A stretch of 42,785 nucleotides of DNA, taken from Planctomycetota bacterium. Its GTDB lineage: Bacteria > Planctomycetota > Planctomycetia > Pirellulales > Lacipirellulaceae. The notes under the pieces are model-generated. The model had not been told where the DNA came from. It did no database searches and saw only the letters and a program-made list of their open reading frames with translations. Position 1 is the stretch's first letter; every line of letters begins with the position of its first letter. A program made the position numbers and the translations under genes. Of the stretch, positions 9,707 through 18,184 are shown piece by piece. The stretch is taken from positions 1 through 42,785 of the forward strand of contig JAADGD010000014.1 of the NCBI GenBank assembly GCA_013152515.1, written 5' to 3'.

Positions 9707-11692
9707 GTGTTGAAGTATTGGGTCCTTATTGCAATCGCACTGGTGTCAGGTCACAGGCTGAACGCCGACCAAGAATCTACGAATCCACAATTCCCCGTCG
9801 GGCATCAGGTCGATTCCTTCACGTTGAAAGACTTTCGAGGGAAAACTCACTCTCTCGACGACATCAAAAGTCCGTGGATAGTCGTCGCCTTCCTGGGCAC
9901 AGAGTGCCCGCTCGCCAAATTGTATGGCCCCAGATTGATGGCGTTGCAAGAAAAGTATGAACCGCTGGGCGTTTCCTTTCTTGCTATCAACGCCAACTTG
10001 CAAGACTCGGTGACCGAGATTGCGGCTTACGCACGGATCCACGGCATTGAATTTCCGATTCTGAAAGACCTGGGCAACCGGGTCGCCGACCAGATGGGGG
10101 CAGAGCGGACTCCGCAAGTTTTTATTCTCGATCAGGAACGAAAAATTCGCTACAGCGGACGCATCGACGATCAGTACGGAGTCGGCTACATCCGCGACGA
10201 AGCACGACGACACGATTTGACGATTGCGCTCGACGAACTGCTAGCAGGAAAAAGTGTCACGACGCCGCTCACCGTCGCCCCAGGTTGTCATATTGGACGG
10301 CTCCGCGAGCCAAATCCCCAAGCCGAAGTGACTTATTCGAATCGAATCGCCCACATTTTCCAGCAGCGTTGCGTGGAATGTCATCGCGAAGGAGACATCG
10401 CCCCCTTTGCCTTGGCTGACTACGAGGAAGTGGCTGGTTGGGCTGCGATGATTGAGGAGGTCGTCCGCGAGCAGCGCATGCCACCTTGGCATGCAAATCC
10501 TGCCCACGGGCATTTTGTCAACGATCGGCTGCTCAGCGAAAAGGAAAAAAGCGATATTTATCAATGGGTCGCAGACGGCGCTCCCGAAGGCGACCGTGCC
10601 GACCTGCCGGAACCGAGGGAGTTTGTCACCGGCTGGCAACTTCCACAAACCCCCGATGAAATCTACACGATTCAAGACAAGCCGTTCCGTGTCCAAGCCG
10701 AAGGCGAGGTGAAGTATCAGTGGTTTGAAGTGGAGCTAGGTTTTGAAGAGGACAAGTGGGTTCAAGGCATGGAGATATTGCCGGGCAATCGGGCGGTGGT
10801 TCACCATATTTTGGCGTTCGTGAAAGAAGCAGGCAAATCGGGCAGAGAATTGGGAGCGAGTCGAGGATTTTTTGCCGGCTATGTACCCGGGTTGCGAGCG
10901 AAACCGCTACCTGCGGGGATGGCGAAGTATCTTCCCGCCGGTTCGACGCTCGCGTTTCAAGTTCATTACACGCCGATCGGTTCGGTCCAGTACGATCATA
11001 GCAAAATTGGTCTCGTGTTTGCTGATCCCGAGCAGGTGACACATCGGGTCATTTCGTCGAGCGCTGTGAATCACACGTTCGAGATTCCGCCCGGCGATAG
11101 CAATTATCGTGCTGAAAGTGCTTCGCCAAAAATCCCCTGGGATTCGCAATTGTTGTCGATGACGCCTCACATGCATTTACGAGGGAAATCTTTCCATTAC
11201 GAAGCCATCTTACCCGATGGGTCTACCAAAGTTTTGCTCGATATTCCTCAGTACGATTTCAATTGGCAAACCGAATACCGTTTTGCCGAAGGATTGGACC
11301 TACCGGCCAAATCACGAATCCATGCGGTAGCCCATTTCGACAATTCTGCTGCCAATCTGAACAATCCCGACCCTAGCAAAACTGTGCATTGGGGCGATCA
11401 GACTTGGGATGAAATGATGATCGGGTACTTTTTAATTGCCGTGCCGGTAGATTCTGCCGTGGCCATGCCGGAATCGAGATTGCAGACTCCGGCAGGCGCA
11501 CAGGCAGCGTTCGAAAGGCAGATTAAAAAAATGTTCCGACGTGCCGATGCGAATAACGACGGAGAAATATCGAATGAGGAAGCGCCGCCGATTCTGAAAG
11601 CGGCGTTTGCCCTTACCGATACCGACGGCAACGGCACCGTTTCGCTGGATGAACTACGCGTTGCGGTGAAGAAATATATGAAATCGAGATAG
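9707..11692 (+). CDS. Redoxin-cytochrome-copper monooxygenase-like-EF-hand fusion protein
   Basis: 661-residue multidomain protein with a short hydrophobic N-terminus (WVLIAIALVSG) that looks like a signal peptide. Residues about 20-175 form an AhpC/TSA-type redoxin with a single conserved cysteine (GTECPLAKLYGP). A mono-heme-type motif CVECH (C222, C225, H226) follows. The part from about 360 to 570 resembles copper type II ascorbate-dependent monooxygenases (VVHHILAFVKE, FQVHYTPIG, TPHMHLRGKSF), whose His/Met ligands appear preserved. The C-terminus carries two EF-hand loops, DANNDGEISNEE and DTDGNGTVSLDE. This suggests an exported redox enzyme that combines heme, copper and calcium sites; the substrate is unknown. 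It sits just downstream of the PSCyt1/DUF1501 pairs and may accept or donate electrons to them, which is inference. Confidence 0.85.
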   Translation: MLKYWVLIAIALVSGHRLNADQESTNPQFPVGHQVDSFTLKDFRGKTHSLDDIKSPWIVVAFLGTECPLAKLYGPRLMALQEKYEPLGVSFLAINANLQDSVTEIAAYARIHGIEFPILKDLGNRVADQMGAERTPQVFILDQERKIRYSGRIDDQYGVGYIRDEARRHDLTIALDELLAGKSVTTPLTVAPGCHIGRLREPNPQAEVTYSNRIAHIFQQRCVECHREGDIAPFALADYEEVAGWAAMIEEVVREQRMPPWHANPAHGHFVNDRLLSEKEKSDIYQWVADGAPEGDRADLPEPREFVTGWQLPQTPDEIYTIQDKPFRVQAEGEVKYQWFEVELGFEEDKWVQGMEILPGNRAVVHHILAFVKEAGKSGRELGASRGFFAGYVPGLRAKPLPAGMAKYLPAGSTLAFQVHYTPIGSVQYDHSKIGLVFADPEQVTHRVISSSAVNHTFEIPPGDSNYRAESASPKIPWDSQLLSMTPHMHLRGKSFHYEAILPDGSTKVLLDIPQYDFNWQTEYRFAEGLDLPAKSRIHAVAHFDNSAANLNNPDPSKTVHWGDQTWDEMMIGYFLIAVPVDSAVAMPESRLQTPAGAQAAFERQIKKMFRRADANNDGEISNEEAPPILKAAFALTDTDGNGTVSLDELRVAVKKYMKSR

Positions 11693-11774
11693 GCTCCGGA
11701 GGATAGTGGCGGTTGGTGAGGGCGTATTCAATTTTTGTCGCGGCACTTGGATAGCGCAGAAAAGCAATTTTTTC

Positions 11775-11851
11775 ACCGAACCGCGCCCGTTAGGAAGCGT
11801 TCCAACAGGCGTCTCGCTCAATGGACGCTTCCTTACGGGCGCGGTTCGGTG
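11775..11851. repeat. Inverted repeat, ACCGAACCGCGCCCGT family
   Basis: Arms 11775-11801 and 11825-11851 pair over 27 bases with one mismatch. A second, less perfect copy lies at 13212-13289 on the other side of the AtuA-like gene. Confidence 0.85.
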
Positions 11852-11931
11852 TTTCGCAGGTGACGCAACTGAAGATTGAATACGGCGAGCCCTTGGTCAT
11901 TTCGCTCGCCTAACCAATCGCGCACGCATGT

Positions 11932-13158
11932 TTATCGCCACTCTTTCGCTGGGCGCGTGTCGACCGACACCGCGATCGCGTCGCGAGAGAGAGGACAGCG
12001 CAACTGCGTTATCTCGGGTTGCCAACTTGGTGAGCAGTGGAATCGACAGTCGTGAAGTTTGGATTGTGCGGGAAAAGAGGTCAGCGCGTTGACGAACTCG
12101 ACACACGGTTCTCGTTCGGAACTTTGGCAACGCACGAGAACTAGGCGAGAAGCAGCGGAGTCGGCCAGCGACAGGCGATCGATTTTGACAGTTCTTCGTT
12201 CGTCGTTCTCGACATCCAGTAACTGATGCAACCGATCGGCTGCCCTCTTGCCAGTCTCCGTATCAGGACATGACAAAAGGCCTTCCGCACAATAGCCGGT
12301 CTGATAGGTCAATCGTACCATCCACTCATCTGCCGTCGAATGGCCAGTAACACCGCACACACAAAAGAGGCCGGGTGATTTTTGCTGCAAGTCGAAAGGA
12401 CCTATCTGACAACTGACATCCGCCTGTCGGATCACTCCGTCGTCCGAAGCGGCCAGTAGAATCTTGGAGAGCATCTCCTGCGGATCAATTATTTCGCCCG
12501 AGGTAGCTTGGACCGTCAGACCGCTGACAGGGTCGATGTCGATGAGCGTTTGCGGCAAATGCGCTGCAACCGCCAGTCGAGCTAAGTCGTCCACCTGCTC
12601 CCACGACCAGTCCAGAGCAATCACCGCAGTAGCAATCGCCGGGGCCGATAAATCGTAGCAACCGGCAACAACAAAGCGTGAGCCTTCGGCTAAGGCGGCC
12701 GACAGCGGCCCGGCCCCAAGTTCAACTTGGGCAGCAAGCAATGGTTGCGTTAATTCGCCGGGCGACTTTCCTGTGGCAATATCTCGCAGTTCAACGTCTG
12801 CAGCTTTCAATTCTTCTGTCAATTCTTCCCAACTCGGCAATACGTTATCGCCACGAATTGCGGTGAGAGGCAACTTCGCGTCTCCATGTTCGCAGAGATA
12901 TTCCGCGACAGCTTCCACACAACCACGCGGATCGCTGCCACCCGCGTTGGTGAGGAGATGTAATTTTGGGTCCAAATACAGCGTTTTGTGTAACGAACGA
13001 AGTTGTCGCAACAGCCCCGGTGCGTAAGACGGGCCAGCAGGACAGACTTGAGGCCAGACGTAGTCCAACTGCAGCACGTCTAAATCTGCCGTCTCGACAA
13101 GCGGACTGAGGATCGGATTGCATTGATCGTAGGTCGAAACTACGCGAGCTAGTCGCAT
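11932..13158 (-). CDS. AtuA/DUF1446-like protein
   Basis: 408-residue protein that I place in the acyclic terpene utilisation AtuA (DUF1446) family. The family's N-terminal order is visible: ADLDVLQLDY near residue 25, then LLTNAGGSDPRGCVEAV near 70, then AIRGDN near 100. A further conserved-looking block is GCYDLSAPAIATAVIALDWSWEQ, where the family has a variable-domain entry motif. The last 100 residues could be the small AtuA-like C-terminal domain. The biochemical role of the family is not firmly known; in Pseudomonas it belongs to citronellol/geraniol breakdown. No carboxylase or acyl-CoA genes are adjacent, so a terpene role here is unsupported. ATG 13158 is the only plausible upstream start. 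Two same-family palindromes flank the gene. Confidence 0.6.
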   Translation of the reverse strand: MRLARVVSTYDQCNPILSPLVETADLDVLQLDYVWPQVCPAGPSYAPGLLRQLRSLHKTLYLDPKLHLLTNAGGSDPRGCVEAVAEYLCEHGDAKLPLTAIRGDNVLPSWEELTEELKAADVELRDIATGKSPGELTQPLLAAQVELGAGPLSAALAEGSRFVVAGCYDLSAPAIATAVIALDWSWEQVDDLARLAVAAHLPQTLIDIDPVSGLTVQATSGEIIDPQEMLSKILLAASDDGVIRQADVSCQIGPFDLQQKSPGLFCVCGVTGHSTADEWMVRLTYQTGYCAEGLLSCPDTETGKRAADRLHQLLDVENDERRTVKIDRLSLADSAASRLVLVRCQSSEREPCVEFVNALTSFPAQSKLHDCRFHCSPSWQPEITQLRCPLSRDAIAVSVDTRPAKEWR

Positions 13159-13211
13159 GGGAAGACTTTCTCTATCGCAAAGGGTTCGTACAATGTTTCG
13201 GCGTGACTCGC

Positions 13212-13289
13212 CGCTTCCTTACGGTTGCGGTTTGGCAACTGTAGCGGTTGTACTACACAATCTTACCGAACCGCGACCGTGAGGGAGCG
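13212..13289. repeat. Inverted repeat, ACCGAACCGCG family (second copy)
   Basis: CGCTTCCTTACGGTTGCGGT at the left and ACCGAACCGCGACCGTGAGG at the right pair imperfectly around a 30-base loop. The copy lies between the divergent AtuA-like and sigma-factor genes. Confidence 0.75.
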
Positions 13290-13518
13290 ATCAAGGTGGC
13301 TTGTCTGACTCACGTGGTGTTCTGGCAACAACATCCGCTCCTGTACGTAGCTTTTGTTCAACATTGGGGACAGCCAACGACCTTCAATAAATGGCCCGGA
13401 ATGCACGTAACCCTATAGGACCATGAAAGTTACGGCTTGCAAAGGCCTCTTGAAAGCCACCTCGGCACAGCCCCTGCAATGGAGTGACGCCGAGCGAAGC
13501 CAACCCACCGCCGGGCCC

Positions 13519-13526
13519 AGAGGAAG
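13519..13526 (+). promoter_or_regulatory. Shine-Dalgarno AGAGGAAG deciding the sigma-factor start
   Basis: AGAGGAAG ends four bases before ATG 13531. No comparable site precedes the track's ATG at 13423. Confidence 0.65.
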
Positions 13527-13530
13527 CACC

Positions 13531-15117
13531 ATGACACATCGAATCAGCAAGACTACCACCAAGAGCGGCAAAACGAAAACGAATGGTACTTCTGCCAACA
13601 AAGAAAATACCACTGGAGCAGCCAAATTCAACGGCAAGGCAAAGCAAGACGATACGAAGAAACAACCAGCGAGCCAAGTCGCCTCAGCAGCGACCGAAGA
13701 AAAAGAACCGAAGGACAGCCCGGCGATCGATGACCCGGTGCGAATGTACTTGATGCAAATGGGCGAGATCCCAATGCTGTCGCGCGACATGGAAGTGAGT
13801 TCTGCGAAACTCATCGAAGAAACTCGCACGCGGTTCCGTCGCACAATGCTTTGTAACGACTTTATGTTGCACGGTGCAGCCGAGTTGCTGCAAAAAGTTT
13901 CCGATGGCAATTTGCGGCTCGATCGTACGATCGAAATTTCGGTGACCAACACCGCCGAGAAAAAGCGTGTACTCAAGCGAATCGGCCCCAACCTCGAAAC
14001 CATTCGGAGCCTCTTAGCTCAAAATCAAGCCGATTATCGTATCGCCGTCAGTCGTCGTGCCACTGCCGCGCAGAAGCAAACCGCTTGGCGTCGAGTGATC
14101 AATCGCCGCAACAAGGCGGTACGGTTGGTCGAGGAACTCAACCTACGTCTGCAACGTCTGTTGCCATTGATGGAACAGCTACACGATATTTCTGAGCGGA
14201 TGGCTACGGTGAAAGAACAACTGGCGCACCCCGAGCAGATGTTGCACTCGGGATTGCAGCACGAATTCACCGAAGAGTTGCGTTACCTGATGCGTATCAC
14301 TTTGGAAACTCCGCAGACACTAGGCCGTTTAACTTCACGAACTGTGCGACGTAAACGGCGCTATGATATCGCCAAGCGTGACCTCTCGGCCGCCAATTTG
14401 CGGTTGGTCGTATCGATCGCAAAACGCTACCGTAATCGAGGCATGAGCTTCCTCGACTTGATTCAAGAAGGCAACACCGGCTTGATGCGGGCAGTCGACA
14501 AATTTGAACATGCTCGCGGCTACAAATTTTCGACTTATGCCACTTGGTGGATTCGGCAAGCGATCACGCGTGCAATCGCCGACCAAAGCCGCACGATTCG
14601 CCTGCCAGTCCATATGATCGACACGATGAGCAAGATTCGTAGCGTCACGGCCGATTATATCCAAGAGTTTGGCCGCGAACCCAACCCTGAAGAAATCGCC
14701 GAACGGGCTGGCCTGTCAGTCGAAGATGCGAAGTGCGTCCACAAAATGACTCGTCAGCCACTGTCGCTTGACCAGCCGGTCGGTGATCACGAAGATAATT
14801 ACTTTGGCGAGTTCCTCGAAGAGAAACGTGACGAAGACCCACTCTACGACAGCAACATGGAAGCGCTCAAAGAGCGGTTAGAGGAGGTGATGACCGATCT
14901 CTCGTACCGCGAACGCGAAATCATCCGCCTCCGCTACGGTCTCGCTGATGGCTATACCTACACGCTTGAAGAAGTCGGCAAAATTTTCTCGGTCACCCGC
15001 GAACGCGTCCGTCAAATCGAATCGAAAGCGGTCCGCAAACTCCAATCGCCGTACCGCTCGCGCATCCTCACCGGATTTTTAGACGGCGTCGAACCGGCCC
15101 CAGTCGAAGCAAGCTAA
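13531..15117 (+). CDS. rpoD: Primary-type RNA polymerase sigma-70 factor
   Basis: 528-residue sigma-70 factor from the ATG at 13531, chosen for its AGAGGAAG ribosome site. The N-terminus is Lys/Thr/Gly-rich and lacks an obvious region 1.1. Region 1.2 begins at about residue 67 ([16 protein letters not shown]). A charged, helical non-conserved segment follows up to about 280. Region 2 at about 283-361 carries [31 protein letters not shown] and the -10-recognition helix [16 protein letters not shown]. Region 3 is at 369-410, and region 4 at about 443-506 has the -35 helix-turn-helix [21 protein letters not shown]. All regions are intact, so it should recognise ordinary TTGACA/TATAAT promoters. 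Planctomycetes often have several such factors, so whether this is the housekeeping one cannot be settled here. Confidence 0.92.
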   Translation: MTHRISKTTTKSGKTKTNGTSANKENTTGAAKFNGKAKQDDTKKQPASQVASAATEEKEPKDSPAIDDPVRMYLMQMGEIPMLSRDMEVSSAKLIEETRTRFRRTMLCNDFMLHGAAELLQKVSDGNLRLDRTIEISVTNTAEKKRVLKRIGPNLETIRSLLAQNQADYRIAVSRRATAAQKQTAWRRVINRRNKAVRLVEELNLRLQRLLPLMEQLHDISERMATVKEQLAHPEQMLHSGLQHEFTEELRYLMRITLETPQTLGRLTSRTVRRKRRYDIAKRDLSAANLRLVVSIAKRYRNRGMSFLDLIQEGNTGLMRAVDKFEHARGYKFSTYATWWIRQAITRAIADQSRTIRLPVHMIDTMSKIRSVTADYIQEFGREPNPEEIAERAGLSVEDAKCVHKMTRQPLSLDQPVGDHEDNYFGEFLEEKRDEDPLYDSNMEALKERLEEVMTDLSYREREIIRLRYGLADGYTYTLEEVGKIFSVTRERVRQIESKAVRKLQSPYRSRILTGFLDGVEPAPVEAS

Positions 15118-15124
15118 CGGTAGA

Positions 15125-15205
15125 GTGGCACGCCTCTCCGAGTCGTGAGAAATCAGCTCAACCGTTCGCGACAAAAAAAATCCACGACTCGGAGAGTCGT
15201 GCCAC
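15125..15205. repeat. Inverted repeat, CTCCGAGTCGTG family
   Basis: Arms 15125-15147 and 15183-15205 pair over 23 bases with one mismatch. A short perfect relative, CACGCCTCGGAGAGGCGTG, lies at 22248-22266. The position directly after rpoD means the hairpin would form in its 3' RNA. Confidence 0.85.
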
Positions 15206-15211
15206 AAAGGG

Positions 15212-15252
15212 GACGTACCGGTGTTTCCTCCCACCGGTGCGTCTCTTTTTTT
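15212..15252 (+). terminator. Rho-independent terminator after rpoD
   Basis: GACGTACCGGTG (15212-15223) pairs with CACCGGTGCGTC (15232-15243) with one mismatch and an 8-base loop. The stem is followed by TCTTTTTTT. Stem, loop and T-run all fit an intrinsic terminator about 95 bases after the rpoD stop. Confidence 0.8.
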
Positions 15253-15367
15253 GTTGCGCAAACGGGTATTGCAGAGAAAAACGCCTCTCCGAATTATGAA
15301 TGCACTACCCAGAAAGAGCTTGGATTTTCTTCTGCAAATTTCTGACCAGATAGACTAGAATGAGAAC

Positions 15368-15622
15368 ATGCAGATAGATATTCCACAATCCGAGCAAGTA
15401 CTCCTTGCGAGGCAAGCGACTGCGGCGGGCTTTGACAATGTTGAGCGGTATGTCACTGAACATGTTCGGGCCTTAGTCTATCAGCCCACGGCTGATGAAA
15501 TTGCTGAGAACTTGGCGCGATTAGAACGTGCGGACGCCTCCATTGACGCAGGCCACGGCATAGACATTGAGTGCGCCTTTCAATCGATCGCTGCCAAACA
15601 TGGTTTCAACCTGCCTCAGTGA
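15368..15622 (+). CDS. Antitoxin-like small protein, partner of ParE-type toxin
   Basis: 84-residue acidic protein. The N-terminus (MQIDIPQSEQVLLARQATAAGF) has a beta strand and helix arrangement like ribbon-helix-helix antitoxins. The C-terminal half (DEIAENLARLERADASIDAG) is a charged helix and tail that would bind the toxin. I do not recognise a named antitoxin family. The call rests mainly on size, charge and the toxin gene 24 bases downstream. A TAGAAT hexamer six bases before the ATG is a possible -10. The stop codon lies inside a 15-base tandem duplication that forms the spacer to the toxin gene. Confidence 0.65.
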   Translation: MQIDIPQSEQVLLARQATAAGFDNVERYVTEHVRALVYQPTADEIAENLARLERADASIDAGHGIDIECAFQSIAAKHGFNLPQ

Positions 15623-15646
15623 CTAAACGCTCAGTGACCAAACGCA
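15617..15646 (+). repeat. 15-base tandem duplication between antitoxin and toxin
   Basis: CAGTGACTAAACGCT (15617-15631) and CAGTGACCAAACGCA (15632-15646) abut each other and end exactly at the toxin ATG. Each copy holds a CAG-TGA, the last sense codon and stop of the antitoxin gene. Confidence 0.85.
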
Positions 15647-15973
15647 ATGACATACCGCCTCATCGTTTCGCTAGAAGCTTTTGAGGCTCTCGATAGTTTC
15701 GTTGATTACATTGCCGTGGATCAACAATCGCCTCTGAACGCTGAACGGTGGCTAGCCAAAGCATTGAAGTCCTTGCGGTCTCTCCGGAAATTTCCGCACC
15801 GCTGCCCACCTGCTCCCGAAAACGATCAATACATACACACGATTCGCATGTTGATAGTCGATCGTTGTTTGTTCGTTTTCCGCGTTGATGAAGAAGCGAA
15901 GGCGGTCCGAGTTCTCGACTTCCGCCACGGAAGTCAATTGCCGCGACCGCTCAACTTGCCTAGCGACGGTTGA
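15647..15973 (+). CDS. RelE/ParE-superfamily toxin
   Basis: 108-residue protein with the typical ParE/RelE layout. An N-terminal strand (YRLIVSLEAFEAL) leads into two helices (DSFVDYIAVDQQSP, AERWLAKALKSLRSLRKFP), and then strands with IRMLIVDRCLFVFRVDEEAKAVRVLDFRHGS. The final L-DFRHG signature is common in ParE-like toxins of this type. ParE members poison DNA gyrase and RelE members cleave mRNA; sequence alone does not decide between them. With the upstream antitoxin it forms a class II module, placed between rpoD and trxA. Confidence 0.8.
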   Translation: MTYRLIVSLEAFEALDSFVDYIAVDQQSPLNAERWLAKALKSLRSLRKFPHRCPPAPENDQYIHTIRMLIVDRCLFVFRVDEEAKAVRVLDFRHGSQLPRPLNLPSDG

Positions 15974-16160
15974 TATTTGCACGCGCTCGGCTCAAGTTTG
16001 CCGATCCTCTCAGAATCGTCTTTGCAACTGGCCAAAAATTCTTGCTGAAGCTGACCACACAATGGAAGTGAAATTACCAAAGTTGGTCCGTTAAAGAACG
16101 CTGATTAACGTTAATAGTGGGATTGCTATGCCTCTCGTACGAAAAGAATACGTACGAAAA

Positions 16161-16253
16161 AATAGCCGGCGAGCTACGCCTCGCCGACGATTTCTTGAGA
16201 AATTCCGATAGCAACCGTGTAGGCATTCGGCGAGACGTAGCTCGCCGGCTATT
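16161..16253. repeat. Inverted repeat, AATAGCCGGCGAGCTACG family
   Basis: Arms 16161-16187 and 16227-16253 pair over 27 bases with one mismatch, about 20 bases beyond the trxA stop codon. It could end convergent transcription from parE and trxA. A single half-site recurs at 16806-16830. Confidence 0.88.
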
Positions 16254-16271
16254 GGGAGGATAGCTATGTGC

Positions 16272-16595
16272 TTACGCCTTGGCGGCATCGATCGCTTCTT
16301 GCAGTCGGGCTTTGGGCTGCATGCCGACAAAGCGGTCGACGACTTCGCCCCCTTTGAAGACCATCAGCGTGGGGATGCTGCTGACGCCGTAGTTGCTAGC
16401 CGAGTTGGGCGAATCGTCGATGTTGATTTTCGTCACTTTGGCCGAGCCTTCGTTCTCGCCGGCGATCTCCTCGACCATTGGTGCGATTTGGCGGCAGGGA
16501 CCGCACCAAGGCGCCCAAAAGTCGACCAGCACAGGTTCGGACGCTTGCAGCACTTCGGCTTCAAAGTTGCCGTCATTGATTTCTTGAACACCCAT
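16272..16595 (-). CDS. trxA: Thioredoxin
   Basis: 107-residue cytosolic thioredoxin. It has the WCGPC active site in WAPWCGPCRQIAP near residue 30, the cis-proline segment SSIPTLMVFKGGE near 75, and the buried Asp of PVLVDFWAP. Length and all core residues match the E. coli protein. AAGGA about eight bases upstream of the ATG supports the start. It reduces disulfides in many targets. It lies divergently to another redoxin-type gene, and the two may share a redox-linked promoter region. Confidence 0.95.
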   Translation of the reverse strand: MGVQEINDGNFEAEVLQASEPVLVDFWAPWCGPCRQIAPMVEEIAGENEGSAKVTKINIDDSPNSASNYGVSSIPTLMVFKGGEVVDRFVGMQPKARLQEAIDAAKA

Positions 16596-16805
16596 TGATT
16601 TGTTCCTTTTGAATTATATTGCTGAAAGGTCTCGTAGCAGAAAGTCTTATAGCAGGAAGTCGAGCAGTGATGGCCAGTGGCCAGTATGGTCCGATTATTG
16701 GAGATTGCCCCAAAAGTGTCAAGAAAGACTTCAGCCGGATTGATGAATCGGCACGAATACTCGATACTGATGGCCTTGTAGAATTAATTGGATGAGACTT
16801 GAAAG

Positions 16806-16830
16806 TTCGGCGAATCGTAGCTCGCCGGCC
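16806..16830 (+). repeat. Half-copy of the AGCCGGCGAGCTACG repeat
   Basis: TCGGCGAATCGTAGCTCGCC matches one arm of the palindrome at 16161-16253 with small changes. No pairing arm is found nearby, so this is an eroded or solo half-site. It lies just upstream of the redoxin gene. Confidence 0.7.
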
Positions 16831-16851
16831 ATTTTTTGGGAGATATTCGCA

Positions 16852-17433
16852 ATGGTTCGTACGCCTAGTACCATGCTGCCACTGGGGACAATTGCCCCCG
16901 GTTTTTCGTTGATCAATGTCGACAGCCAGACGGTCTCGCTCAGCGATTTCGAGGACGCGCCAGCACTGCTGGTCATTTTCATGTGCAATCATTGCCCGTA
17001 TGTGGTTCATGTGGCCGACCAATTGGCTCAGCTGGCGCACGAGTACATGAGCCGTGGCGTGGCGGTGGTGGGGATTAGCACCAACGACGTCGCCAACTAC
17101 CCGGCCGATTCGCCCGAGCAAATGGTCGCCGAAGCCGAAGCCCGCGGGTACACTTTCCCGTATCTCTACGACGAAACGCAAGAGGTCGCGAAAGCTTACT
17201 GTGCGGCCTGCACGCCCGACTTTTTTCTGTTCGACGCGGACAAAAAACTGGCCTACCGAGGGCAAATGGATTCGAGTCGTCCCGACAGCGGCATCCCGGT
17301 CACCGGCGAAGACCTACGCGCGGCGCTCGATGCGGTTCTTGATGGAAAAAAACCTGCGGAAGAACAGACGCCAAGCCTAGGTTGCAACATCAAGTGGAAG
17401 CCGGGAAACGAGCCGGATTATTTTGGCGAGTGA
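16852..17433 (+). CDS. Thioredoxin-like redoxin of the CNHCPYV type
   Basis: 193-residue thioredoxin-fold protein. The ATG at 16852 has GGGAG about nine bases upstream. The track's start at 16792 would add 20 residues read from the repeat half-site region and is rejected. The redox site is MCNHCPYVVH near residue 45, a CxxC motif typical of AhpC/TSA-related thioredoxin family proteins of this length. Further marks are GISTNDVANYPADSPEQM, TPDFFLFDADKKLAYRG and the conserved end LGCNIKWKPGNEPDYF. There is no signal peptide, so it is cytosolic. It probably reduces peroxides or disulfides; the partner is unknown. Confidence 0.88.
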   Translation: MVRTPSTMLPLGTIAPGFSLINVDSQTVSLSDFEDAPALLVIFMCNHCPYVVHVADQLAQLAHEYMSRGVAVVGISTNDVANYPADSPEQMVAEAEARGYTFPYLYDETQEVAKAYCAACTPDFFLFDADKKLAYRGQMDSSRPDSGIPVTGEDLRAALDAVLDGKKPAEEQTPSLGCNIKWKPGNEPDYFGE

Positions 17434-17448
17434 AGTCTTTACGACTTC
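17432..17448. terminator. Small hairpin between convergent stops
   Basis: GAAGTC-TTTAC-GACTTC spans the five bases that separate the convergent redoxin and Uma2 stop codons. The six-base-pair stem is weak and has no T-run, so a bidirectional terminator is only possible. Confidence 0.3.
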
Positions 17449-18110
17449 GCAGCAGCATCACTCTCCGTCGGCAAGGTAAAAAATGCTTTGAGATCGATGG
17501 AAAGTCCGGGGAGTAATTCACCGCCGGTGAGTGTGTCGTTTTCGCCCAGCGTGGTGACGTTTGTCGGCGAGGAGTAAACTTTTACTTCTCGCGGTTTGGG
17601 ATAGACATACCAAACCTGTTGCGTGCCCGCCTCGAAATACTCGCCCAGTTTGCGATCCATTTCTTTGGCGGTATTACTTCTGCTGATGATTTCGACGGCG
17701 AGAGTCGGGGCCATAAAAGGCGCTGGGTTATCAGGAAATCCGCTGTCCTTGAGATGTTCCCACGAGATAAAGGAAACGTCAGGGATGCGGACTTGATCAG
17801 GGAAAATTTGCATCATGCCGTCGGCGCCTGCCACTATGCCAAGTTTGGCTTGAGTGACAAAGAGGTTCAACAAGGTGCCAATTTGGATAGCCAAGAAAGA
17901 TTCATAAACGCCCACGGTTTTCTCCACCAAGGTTCCATCTATTAGTTCACACAGCCGGTTTTCGTGATCGTCGAGCCGCACAACGTCGGCGACGGTGGCT
18001 GTGCCGGGGGCGGGGTCGTGAACGACGCGGTCGAGAGGGATCGCACCGAAGCGATGGACTAAATCCACCGCCGTCCACGTTGTTGAGGTGAAATCGCTTA
18101 ATTGTGCCAT
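17439..18110 (-). CDS. Uma2-family (DUF820) putative endonuclease
   Basis: 223-residue protein with the Uma2/DUF820 restriction-endonuclease-like fold. Visible family motifs are ENRLCELIDGTLVEKTV, VRIPDVSFISWEHL and LAVEIISRSNTAKEMDRKLGEYFEAGTQQVWYVYP. They supply the D, E and K of a PD-(D/E)xK-type site. The track's 458-residue ORF adds 235 residues that are antisense or out-of-frame to ybdK; the family begins near my start, MAQLSDF. The biological role of this very expanded family is unknown. It lies 74 bases downstream of the YbdK gene on the same strand and may be co-transcribed. Confidence 0.85.
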   Translation of the reverse strand: MAQLSDFTSTTWTAVDLVHRFGAIPLDRVVHDPAPGTATVADVVRLDDHENRLCELIDGTLVEKTVGVYESFLAIQIGTLLNLFVTQAKLGIVAGADGMMQIFPDQVRIPDVSFISWEHLKDSGFPDNPAPFMAPTLAVEIISRSNTAKEMDRKLGEYFEAGTQQVWYVYPKPREVKVYSSPTNVTTLGENDTLTGGELLPGLSIDLKAFFTLPTESDAAAKS

Positions 18111-18184
18111 GACTGATGAAACTTGTGGAGTTTTGTTGGCTTGTCTTTCCATTCTACCCGCTGCAGCCGAGACTTCCAACAACG

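Noticed and set aside
13423-13530. Upstream start of the sigma factor
   Set aside because: It has no ribosome site and a Gly/Pro/Trp-containing leader, whereas ATG 13531 has AGAGGAAG.
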